This document shows, one piece after another, positions 21,212 through 29,016 of a stretch of DNA of 29,016 bases (position 1 is the stretch's first letter; every line of letters begins with the position of its first letter). The translations under genes were made by a program, and so were the position numbers. The stretch covers positions 1 through 29,016 of the forward strand of contig NW_014013292.1 of NCBI RefSeq assembly GCF_000611645.1. Direction: 5' to 3'. Source of the DNA: Monoraphidium neglectum (Eukaryota > Chlorophyta > Chlorophyceae > Sphaeropleales > Selenastraceae). Below the pieces are notes generated by a model. The model was not told the origin of the DNA and did not search any database. It was given only the letters and a program-made list of their open reading frames with translations.

Positions 21212-22065
21212 ACAGAAGCAGCAACAGCAGCAGCAGAAGCTGCGGCATCAACGGTCGGTGGCGGAGGCGACAGCATCACCTCAGACAATACAGCCAGCAT
21301 CCTTTCCTCTCCTGGATTAGATACAATTTGGGTCCCCAACAACTTTCCGGCGAGGTGTCAGGGAGCTCCCTATCTTCCCAATGCCAGCCCCTGCAAGTTG
21401 TTGCAGCAGTGGTGCACTCGCTGTCTCCATTGTGCCACTGACGATTGCTGCTGCTCGGGGTCCGGATTAGTAGTAGTGACGTGCAGGCCTGCCGTGCATT
21501 TTACGCAGCTGAAGCTCTGGAATTTGAAGGGGCAGGTTGCAGGTGGGCTCAGACTGGGGTGCCTGACTACAAGCTCGGCCGGCACTGGCAGTCCTCGGGG
21601 CACATCCACATTGTTGCACCCCCTTATGGTCGTCAAGTGGCCTGATACGTTCATAAAGAACTTATATATCGTACTGTTTAATTTTGTTACGCGCTACTGT
21701 GCCTTTTCAAGCCCGGACAGGGGCCACAGCAACCCTCCGGCACTGGAGACGGAATCGGACGCCCTGCGCTTAGCGCGAGCATGTCATCTCATCTTAAGCT
21801 ACTCATAATCAGGTACGGAGGTCATCCTGGCTGCAAGCTGGTCTCTGGTTGGACCTACGGCAAAAGCTATGCATTCGCGAAACTGCCCCCCCTCGCGGGA
21901 GCGCCTGCCTCACACGTGCATGTGTGAGATGGTTTTTTTGTACATGTGTCATGCAACGGAATGTTTGGTGCGATCCCTCATCAACACGGCGCTGAATGAC
22001 CTGCACACCCTTGCGCGTTGCTGTGCGGTACCGCTTGCGCACGGCAGCCACCGCCGCCACGCACA
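19828..22065. other. 2.2-kb interval without a confident gene
   Basis: This should include the SAPS promoter and 5' UTR (right after 19827). Base composition is more AT-rich than in the flanking genes. Open frames exist on both strands, the longest being a plus-strand frame of 235 codons from 21101 that runs through the CAG tract as polyalanine. None has a conserved motif or the codon bias of the neighbouring genes. A minus-strand frame near 20768-21001 with a hydrophobic VKLLLKVDFLDLF stretch has no ATG at its start. Distal exons of an unseen gene or a decayed repeat cannot be excluded. Confidence 0.4.
21165..21238 (+). repeat. (CAG)15 microsatellite with interrupted CAG/CAA tail
   Basis: Fifteen perfect CAG units (21165-21209) are followed by AAACAGAAGCAGCAACAG-type interrupted units to about 21238. 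In the three forward frames it reads Gln, Ser or Ala. In the Gln frame it lies in an 83-codon open frame starting at 21069. No gene can be assigned with confidence. Confidence 0.93.
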
Positions 22066-23382
22066 ATGGCGCTAAAGGGCATTGCGGTGAGACGCTCTGT
22101 TCGTGCAGCCAAGCATGAATCATGGAGCTTGGGTTGGTCTGATGGCACACATGGTTGCCGGCGGCTCTGCTGTGGCCGCTGCCAGGGCCCCTTTGCTGGT
22201 GTTCCATTCTGCTGGACTGCACCACACCACGCCCGTGCCCATCCCGTGCCCCTCCGCCCCGCTCCTCTTCTCCCCTAAACACAGATGATGGCGCATGTTG
22301 TCGCTCTCCTTGAAGCCCTGCAGGCCTCCTCCGCCACCATGCTCTCCGCCCTCAAGAAGGGCCGCAAGGACGCCGGCAACCACCCACAGAGCTGGACGAC
22401 GGGAGCCGCCATTGCAGAGGCCGCCGAGCCCCTGCCCGCAGCACAGCCCGGCGCTGCCGCCACCTGCGATGCAGTGCGCAGTGCCGCCGCCGCTGGCACG
22501 TTTGTCAAGCCCGAATGGCTCAAGGGAGCTGGACGTGCGGCGCGCGCCCTCTTTTCCCTGTCCAACATGACGATGGGGAAGCTGCCCAGATCTCTGTTAG
22601 CGTCGGCCCCCACCGTCGGCACCAAGGCCGCCATCACTTCCAAGCCCACGCCTGAGCCCCATATGGCCAGTGCAAGCTCCAAGGCCATTGGGGCCCCTAG
22701 CAGCAGCCGCTCCAAGGCGCCCACGGCCCGCTGGTCCAACAGCACCACCACTGACATCAAGAGGTGTGCCGCGGCGGGAAACGCCGTCACGGCGCCCCTC
22801 ACTGCCACCGCTGTTGCCACCAAGGCGTCTGCCCTCCGCACGGCCTTCAAGGGTCGGATGGCGGCAGCCCTCACCAGGAAGGCCTGCCGCGGCAGCACGC
22901 CTGCCGACTCCTGCAGCGACATCACCTCAGAGTACGCCTCCGCGTCCAGCATCGTCCAATCTTTCGCGTCAGTGCAGTCGTGGCCGTCGCTTGTCAACCT
23001 GGCCGACATTGGCCGCCCCTACGCATGCTGCTTGGACGCCGTCCCCAGTTTCAGCCAGCCCTCCGAGGACGACGCCGCAGTGCTGGTGACCGTCGTCAAA
23101 AAAACCGACCACCCCCAGCCTGTCGCGGCCAAGCCTGCAGATGTCCCAGATGCCCCTGGTGACAACGCAAAGAAACTCCAGCTGGCCAGTAAGATTGCGA
23201 GCCCTCTGCTGCGCGGGGCCGCGCCCACCCCCAAGGCACCCAAGGCTCCCAGCGTGGCCAAGGCGGCCAAGCGCTGCACCGCAGGCCCCGCCGCCCCCAA
23301 GTCTGAGCTGGCCGCCGCCATCTATCGCCGCCAAGGCCGCAGCGGCGTTGGCGCGCATCTCATCGCGCCTCTGTTGTCCTGA
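22066..23382 (+). CDS. Hypothetical Ala/Ser/Pro/Lys-rich protein, probably two exons
   Basis: I do not recognise this protein. The main open frame runs from ATGATG at 22285 to TGA at 23382 (365 codons) and is strongly C/G-biased at third positions. Immediately before it is CTAAACACAG, a good acceptor. Upstream, ATGGCGCTAAAGGGCATTGCG (22066-22086) ends at a GTGAGA donor; splicing out 22087-22284 (198 bases) joins the two in phase 0 and gives 372 residues. The protein is basic, without clear signal peptide or membrane segments. Visible pieces are an N-terminal helix-like MMAHVVALLEALQASS, PEWLKGAGRAARALFSLSNM, an EDDAAVLVTVVKKTDHP patch, Pro-Lys-Ala repeats near residues 310-345 and a C-terminal KSELAAAIYRRQGRSGV. 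A minus-strand frame (22275-23009) shares the same third-base positions, so codon bias alone does not settle the strand. The longer frame, the splice fit and a TGTAA at 23925 favour plus. Confidence 0.55.
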
Positions 23383-23924
23383 CCAGACAGTGCGCAAGGC
23401 GGTGGCTGCATGCTAGGATACAATTTGCAAACACCTGAGAATCCAGCTTTGCTGCATGTGTGACCTGCCTGTTGTTGTTTGTGTTGGCCTTGCAACACCC
23501 ACAACCTCTATGCCTTTGCATGCCCCTTGCCAATCTGACTCGCCAACATTGCGGCCTGCGCTGACGTGGAATGAGGCTGATCCTAAAATCTTGGAACGCC
23601 TTGTCTTTATGGCAAACCCACGCCACTGGCCAGCACCCGCTACACTAACGCCTTCCTTTACCTGGGATCACCCTCCACTTTCCTAGCCATGCATGCAGCG
23701 AGCACTGCTGTCGGTTTCACTTCCCTCTCCTGGCAGCGCCTCAATCTCCACGCCAAACTTTCTCATAAACTCGTGCTTTGTGCAGTGCGCTGCATTGCCC
23801 CCTCCAGCGGTTACCTTGCTCCCAACCTCTGCAGGCCAACAGGGACGATTCTGCTTATAGGCACGGCTAGCATTTCCATCACACCTTGGTTCGGTCTATT
23901 TCTTTCGCCCTGCCCAGGAGCGTC

Positions 23925-23929
23925 TGTAA
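23925..23929 (+). promoter_or_regulatory. Candidate poly(A) signal TGTAA for the 22066-23382 gene
   Basis: This TGTAA lies about 540 bases after the stop, a usual 3' UTR length for green algae. It supports plus-strand transcription of the upstream open frame but is too short to be decisive. Confidence 0.35.
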
Positions 23930-23965
23930 CGTGCTTCCATTCTCAGGCAAACGGTTGCTGTTCAA

Positions 23966-23986
23966 GCACTGTGAATTTCACAGTGC
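23966..23986. repeat. 21-base palindrome
   Basis: GCACTGTGAA, a single central T, then TTCACAGTGC: ten perfectly paired positions around one base. It lies about 40 bases after the candidate TGTAA signal. It could be a dimeric protein site, a cruciform-forming sequence or chance. Confidence 0.7.
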
Positions 23987-24693
23987 ATCTGATATGCCCG
24001 GGCTTACACCGCTCATGAGCGCTGGCCACAGTCCTTGAGTGGTCAAGAGCAGCTGGCGAGCTCCGCAGCTCGTAGCAGAGGGGATGCAGGCAATGCGGCT
24101 GACGACCCTGGATTAGTCCCGCAGCCAGGATTCCAGCTGTGCGACAGTGCACCCATAACAGCAGCGCCGGCGCAACTTCATGAGGAGTGCACGCCGTAGC
24201 CATGGTCTGGTGCCACAATGAGATGCTCCAGGAGTCAGGCTTGCGTAGTTTTGCATCGCATCACAGGTTTAAGGTCTGCGTAACGCCACCTTGTCAAGAC
24301 TGTTGTTGAAGCCAGGACTCACTCCTGGCGCAAACACGCACACCACAGATGCAACACCCTTGGCAAGGACCACAAGCAATCAAGCGCGTTCGAACACGTG
24401 CGTTCACACACACACGCTCACACCCATGCGCATGCATTTGCACACACAAGCGGGCCCTATTTGCAGCATCACAGATTAACGAGCCGCTATTGTTTTTGCC
24501 AGCAGTTTCGGCACAGCAGGCCAGCGACGTTGTTGGCCTAGCATGCATGCCTGCCCCGCTGCCGGGTGCGCCCCACTGGGCGTGACGCGGTTAACACGGC
24601 CGCCCTGCCTGAAGTGGCCCTCTTTCTGCGAAGCCTTCAAAGGCCATATTATTAGAGGTCAGGGGCACTACTGCTCGATCTGGTGCAGCGGCG

Positions 24694-25410
24694 ATGGCGA
24701 AGTCGGGCCTCGCGGCAGGCTTGAACAAGGGACATGTCGTGACTCCCCGCACCACTGCTCTGCGTCCGTCCAGGCGGAAGGGGGTGAGCACCCCGGCGGC
24801 TTTTGCACTGTGCCTGCTCGTGCTGCTGCAGTGCGGGGGTGGAGCCCGCGACCCTGGCGGGTCGTGCTCAGATGTTGGCTTCAAGCGTCAATGATGCCAT
24901 GCCAACCTTTTGTGTTTCTTCGCGCTTGCACAGTACCTGGGCAAGAAGGTAAAGGAGGTCAGGGAAATCATCCGTGATGTTGCGGGCCTGGCTCCCTATG
25001 AGAAGCGCGTGGTGGAGCTGCTTAAGGTTGGCAAGGATAAGCGTGCCCTGAAGGTGGCCAAGAAGAAGGTGCGGCGGTGCTGGCGTGCGACAGCCGGGGC
25101 GCGGCCGCGTCCGTCGCGGTGCTTGATGCCTGCTGCTGCCTGCGCGGTTGCCTGAATGCTGGCTGTTTGGCAAAGGGCACATAGCCAGGGCAGTGTGCAT
25201 GCGTCTCGCGCAGTCACAACGCCACAAACACGGCATGCGCGCTGAGGCGGCATGGATCCCACGCCTGACACGATACTACTGTCTAACCCGTGGATCCCGC
25301 AGCTTGGCACCCACCTGCGCGGGAAGCGGAAGAGGGAGGAGCTGGCCAGCTACATGCGCAAGCAGCAGAAGAAGGAGGCTGCCGAGCAGAAGGCGGCTGG
25401 CCACAAGTAG
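24694..25410 (+). CDS. RPL36: 60S ribosomal protein eL36 (RPL36)
   Basis: Cytosolic large-subunit ribosomal protein. Three exons, 24694-24783, 24934-25068 and 25303-25410, all join in phase 0 to give 110 residues, close to the usual 100-110. The first exon [19 protein letters not shown] matches the family start; the second contains [20 protein letters not shown] and RALKVAKKK, the family signature; the third begins [20 protein letters not shown]. Donors are GTGAGC and GTGCGG; the acceptors are TTGCACAG and ATCCCGCAG. The C-terminus has a Lys/Glu/Ala-rich extension ([15 protein letters not shown]) beyond the point where many orthologues stop. Very basic composition fits rRNA binding. The start ATG is the only one that gives the conserved N-terminus. 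Confidence 0.96.
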
Positions 25411-25770
25411 GAGGCGACGCTGGCCTTCTCTGGTGTAAATCACCGTGGCTGGCTGGTTGTTTCAGGCTCGTCGCTCTGCATCAGGTCAAGGCATGACACG
25501 GGTGCAGACAGAAGTATCAATGGCAGCCTGTACGCAACATCAGCCTGTGCAGGGTGGCCTTGCCGTTGTGCTACTATGGGGGGGCATCGTACGCAATTTG
25601 AAGGCACGAGCGAATGCAGTGCCAGTGTAGTGATACAGCGCCCTCAGCATGGGTTAACAGCGACTGCATAAGGGCATGTGGCTCCTGCAGTGGCGATCAC
25701 GAAGGCACCTTGATTACGCTCGCAGCTGCAGACGTGGGAAGTTGCACTGATGATCGGACGGACAGGCTCT

Positions 25771-25775
25771 TGTAA
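25771..25775 (+). promoter_or_regulatory. Candidate poly(A) signal TGTAA for RPL36
   Basis: TGTAA about 360 bases after the RPL36 stop. A second copy at 25434-25438 is only 24 bases after the stop and would give an unusually short 3' UTR. Either could be used. Confidence 0.35.
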
Positions 25776-25927
25776 GCCATGTTTGCCACAAGTACAGGCA
25801 GTTGGACACGATGGCAGCGTATCTGCACAACACGGCAGTGGCATGCCCAATTTTGGGGTCCTGGTGGTTCCCAGAATAGCAGGAAACACTGCATCCAACC
25901 TGCCAGGTTAGTCAGTGCAATGTGTCT

Positions 25928-26881
25928 TCAGACGTGACGATTGTGAGCACCAGCCTGCCGCGTCACCTTCTGCTCCGTCGCTTCCTCCGGGGGTGGCAGC
26001 ATATCAGGAGTGTCGGCGGCTGACCGCAACTGCACTCCCTTCACTGTGATCATCACCCAGAACACCTTGAATATGAAGCGTGCGCCGCTACGCACATGGC
26101 GGCGGGCACAACGCAGGGGAATTATTGATAGGAGATGCAAGGAGTCACCGCCTGATTGACTCATCAGGAATGACGGCCCACTCACTGATATACATGCCCT
26201 TGAGGAGCGTTGGTGTGTCGCTGTTCTGCGATAGGACACACCTGCAGCGAAATGTCTACTTTCAGTCTGGCCTCGATGGAGAAATGCGCGTACAATACCA
26301 GGAACAGGCGCATTGTGGCATGCGGATGCTGCAGCATGCGGCTTAAATGCCTCAACACAACATACTCCGCTACCACAGCCACCAAGTGGCTGCCAACCGC
26401 CGTTAATCACGCTCGCTCCATGCATTCATCCTTCCCACATAGTACATGTCAGCATCTCTGCTACCTAGTTGGTCGAGCCCACATGCAAGGGATCGAGGGA
26501 TGAGACGGCGGGCAACGACAGGCCCGCGCGGTAACCTAGATGCTTAGCTGCGGCCTGCCATGTCCACACGTACCCATTATGCACATCCAGTTATCTACAT
26601 GCAGGACGGCTCTCACAGATGCGAGCAAAGTAGTGCAAAGCGTGCCTGGCGGGACAGCGCACACACAACGCTGTGGGAGCGACCTGGGCGGTCACACAGC
26701 CTTGCACCTGGCCTGCTAGAGTGCATATTATTTCTCACCTTGCACAAGGCGACCTCAGTCGGGATACGATGACGCCTGCAGCCTGCGTACGGTAGCGATC
26801 TAAAGGCGCCTTCCCCGCAGCTGCTGCCTTCAGCCAGCACAACTCAAGGCGCGGGGTTTCACGCAACACGTCTTCGCACAT
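25928..26881 (-). CDS. Tentative three-exon gene of unknown function
   Basis: I do not recognise the product. Three minus-strand pieces with good splice sites join in phase: 26739-26881 (ATG at 26881; donor GTGAGA), 26186-26389 (acceptor GGCAG; donor GTGAGT) and 25928-26087 (acceptor GCGTAG; stop at 25930-25928). The protein would be about 168 residues. The first part has MCEDVLRETPRLELCWLKAA; the second a helical, partly hydrophobic LRHLSRMLQHPHATMRLFLV and then FSIEARLKVDISLQV; the third ARFIFKVFWVMITVKGVQL and an acidic-proline TPDMLPPPEEATEQK. A GTGACG donor after EQK (25966) might instead lead to a further exon. The gene would fill the space between RPL36 and SF3B1 and be divergent from SF3B1 with 162 bases between the two ATGs. 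The reasons for caution are the weaker codon bias and the absence of a family match. Confidence 0.35.
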
Positions 26882-27043
26882 CTGGTTGCAAGCTTTACAG
26901 CCCGTCAGATCAAGCTTCACCGATACCCACCCTTCCGATCACTGTGTGTGCGCTCACACCCAGACGTCTCAGTGAGCGGTTCCAGCGGGGCCGCCGCGGC
27001 CCTTAGGACGGCCCTTGGCGGCTCGTGCTAGGCAGCGGCAGCG
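26882..27043. promoter_or_regulatory. Putative shared promoter between the tentative minus-strand gene and SF3B1
   Basis: 162 bases separate the two opposed start codons. The part next to SF3B1 is very GC-rich (GGGGCCGCCGCGGCCC near 26986-27002). I see no TATA box. The two-way function is only as good as the tentative minus-strand gene. Confidence 0.3.
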
Positions 27044-29016
27044 ATGGCTCAGAATGGCCACGACTCCGAGCTGTACGCGGCTGGGGGCGATAAATATGCT
27101 GGTTATGCAACCACCATACCTATGGACGAAGAGGAGGACGAGGAGGAGCCACGGCCAGGCATCGGCGGCCCCAGGTGCGGCAAGTCGCAGCAGCAGAAGC
27201 CCGCCGCAGCCGCTGCACCCGTCGCTATGTTGCTGGCCTGGTCCCCTGATGCCTGCCAGCAGCTTGCCTGGTCCTCACATGCATGAAAGTCCCTTTGGTG
27301 CCGTCACCCATGCACTGCTGGCAACCCATACGCTTGCGGTCGATCGCGCCCACGGCCGGTTGGAGTGAGTGGCATGCGCGCGCGCGCCGCTCCTTTCCCA
27401 CCCATGCATGCTATCCGTTCCCGCGCCTGCACCCTTCACCCGCACGCATGCAGTGCCGCGTCTCTGGCCGCGCTGAAGCACAATATCGCTGACCCCGAGG
27501 CCGAGGGGGAGGATGGCGAGGTGAGTTGTAGGGGCGGCTGCATTGCAGTAGCGCCATGTCGGAAGCTGCCCTTTTTCCGGGAGAGCCCACAACAGCAGGC
27601 GGCGACAGCAGCAGTGGAAAGCGAGCAGCAGCAGCAGCAGCAGAAAATCTAGCAACCGGCGAGCAAGCAACTTGCAGCTAATGTCCACTGCACACGGATG
27701 GCGCGCATCACCTGGAGCCTGCTCCCTCGCCGGCACTCTCGCGTCGTCCCGTCGCGCCCTCCCCACCCCCTCCCCTTTCACATCTGCCCCAAACCCCGCC
27801 CTGCTCTCGCAGCCTGACGGCTTCATGCGCACCAAGCGCATCATCGATAGAGAGGATGACTACCGGCGCCGCCGCCTCAACCGCGCGCTGTCGCCCGAGC
27901 GCAACGACGCATTTGTCATGGGCGACAAGACGCCCGACGCGCGCGTGCGCACGTACGGCGACATCATGCGCGAGGCGGCGCTCGCGCGGGAGCGCGACAA
28001 TACGCTGCGAAACATCGAGGCCAAGAAGAAGGCGGAGGCCGAGGCGGCTGAGGCGGCGGCGGCGGCGGGCGGCAGCGCGGCGGCGGGGGCGGCCGCGCAG
28101 GCAGCGGCGGCGGCGGCGGCGGATGCTGCGGGGCTGAAGCGGAAGAACAGATGGGACGCGGGGCAAAACGGCGAAGCGTGAGTGGCAGCGGGGTGGCGGC
28201 CGAGCCATGCGGGTCATACTGAAGGACGGCTTTGTGGCCATGGTGCTTGGCATTACAGCAACCGGCTGCCTGGAACGTCTGGTGTGCAACCGTGTGGGAA
28301 TATGCTGCCCTCATGCGTGCAATGCAACGCCTTCTCACCCGCGCCCCCCCCCTTTCGCCCCAGCAGCAAGCGGCCAAAGTCGGATTGGGATGCGGACGGC
28401 GGCGTCGAGGCCACTCCCGCGGCGCCCAGCCAGTGGGGCGCCACGCCCGGCCCCGCCGGCGGCAGCAAGTGGGACGCGACGCCCGGGCCGGCGAGCAGCA
28501 GCGGCAGCAGATGGGACGCCACCCCCGGGCCCTCGACGGGCGCGGCGGCGGGCGCCCGGCGCAACCGGTGGGACGAGACGCCGAAGGTCGACGGCGGCGC
28601 GACGCCCGCGTGGGGCGGCGAGACGCCGGCCGTCGGCGCGGACGGCGCGAAGAAGCGCTCCCGCTGGGACGAGACGCCCGCGGCGCCCGGCGGCGGCGCC
28701 GCCGCCTTCGGCGCGACGCCCGCCATTGGCGGCGCGTTCGGCGCGACGCCCGCGTTCACGCCGGGCGGCGCGGCGGGGCTGGAGACGCCGGCGGTGCTGG
28801 GCGGCGCGGTGCCGATGACGCCGGAGCAGTACCATGCGGCCAAGGTGGAGCGGGAGATGGAGGCGCGCAACAGGCCGCTGTCGGATGAGGAGCTGGATGC
28901 GCTGCTGCCCGGCCCCGAGGACGGGTACAAGGTGGGGGCTGGATGGGGTGGGCAGGGTGGCTCAGAGAGGGGGAGAGCGAGGGAGGGAGGGGCGGGTGTT
29001 ACGGGCTGCGTGCCGC
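27044..29016 (+). CDS. SF3B1: Splicing factor 3B subunit 1 (SF3B1/SF3b155), N-terminal part
   Basis: Core U2 snRNP protein that clamps U2/branch-site RNA in the nucleus. Four exons are visible: 27044-27174, 27454-27520, 27813-28177 and 28364-28931, joining in phase to 377 codons; the final donor (GTGGGG at 28932) leads out of the window. The start ATG (context GGCAGCGATGG) gives MAQNGHDSELYAAGGDKYAG, followed by YATTIPMDEEEDEEE as in the family. Exon 3 has KRIIDREDDYRRRRLNRALS, PERNDAF and KTPDARVRTYGDIMRE, then an Ala-rich stretch and KRKNRWDAG. Exon 4 has 13 Thr-Pro sites among SKWDATPG, SRWDATPG, NRWDETP and SRWDETP repeats, then PMTPEQYH and RNRPLSDEELDALLPGPE. These match the phosphorylated TP region and the UHM-binding tryptophan motifs of SF3B1 known in animals. 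The HEAT repeats lie beyond the right edge. Confidence 0.94.
28361..28366 (+). promoter_or_regulatory. Tandem NAGNAG acceptor at SF3B1 exon 4
   Basis: CAGCAG follows a C/T-rich tract. Splicing after the first CAG starts the exon at 28364 and adds one Ser codon (junction A-S-K-R-P-K); splicing after the second starts it at 28367 and gives A-K-R-P-K. Both keep the frame because the preceding exon ends in phase 2. Confidence 0.7.

Larger units (their letters stand above)
23383..24693. other. Interval between the hypothetical gene and RPL36
   Basis: About 1.3 kb expected to hold the 3' UTR of the upstream gene and the promoter and 5' UTR of RPL36. I see a 21-base palindrome at 23966 and a CA-rich stretch near 24400-24450. 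No open frame has a recognisable motif. Confidence 0.5.

Noticed and set aside
21101..21808. Plus-strand frame of 235 codons with polyalanine
   Set aside because: It runs through the CAG repeat, then through AT-rich sequence with no codon bias or motif; support is too weak for a gene.
22275..23009. Minus-strand 244-codon frame overlapping the hypothetical gene
   Set aside because: It shares third-base positions with the plus frame, is shorter, and lacks a matching splice context. I keep it as an alternative but do not call it a gene.
26560..26680. Possible extra minus-strand exon coding for HALHYFARI between the first two exons of the tentative gene
   Set aside because: It has splice-like borders but its phase does not join to the next exon, so I left it out.

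Overview
This window looks like nuclear DNA of a GC-rich green alga (Chlorophyta). The evidence is many short exons with GT-AG introns, donors mostly GTGAG/GTGCG, a strong G/C bias at third codon positions, (GT)n and (CAG)n microsatellites, TGTAA-type candidate poly(A) signals, and an outer-arm dynein heavy chain most like the Chlamydomonas gamma chain as I remember that family. A Chlorella-like (trebouxiophyte) source is my guess; the sequence does not prove it. I see no prokaryotic, CRISPR, viral or complete mobile-element signal.

Layout. (1) 1-15101, minus strand: the 5' part of a flagellar outer-arm dynein gamma heavy-chain gene. I could join 42 coding exons in phase with no frameshift, giving 2034 codons from the start Met through tail, linker and AAA1 Walker A and B. 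The rest lies beyond the left edge. An assembly gap (11974-12352) sits inside a (GT)n array in one intron. (2) 15855-19827, minus strand: a complete seven-exon SAPS-domain gene (PP6/Sit4 phosphatase regulatory subunit family, 901 codons), in tandem upstream of the dynein gene. (3) 19828-22065: no confident gene; it contains a (CAG)15 tract. (4) 22066-23382, plus strand: an Ala/Ser/Pro/Lys-rich protein of unknown function, probably two exons. (5) 24694-25410, plus strand: complete three-exon cytosolic ribosomal protein eL36 (RPL36), 110 residues. (6) 25928-26881, minus strand: a tentative three-exon gene of unknown function, head-to-head with the next gene. (7) 27044 to the right edge, plus strand: the N-terminal 377 codons of splicing factor SF3B1 (U2 snRNP), with its RWDETP/TP-repeat region, cut by the window before the HEAT repeats.

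The genes are housekeeping or motility genes with no evident shared pathway: axonemal motor, phosphatase regulation, translation, splicing. I did not find a convincing undescribed multi-gene system. The most useful leads are the two unknown genes, the NAGNAG acceptor in SF3B1, the CA-array introns and perfect intronic hairpins of the dynein gene, and its odd start region.
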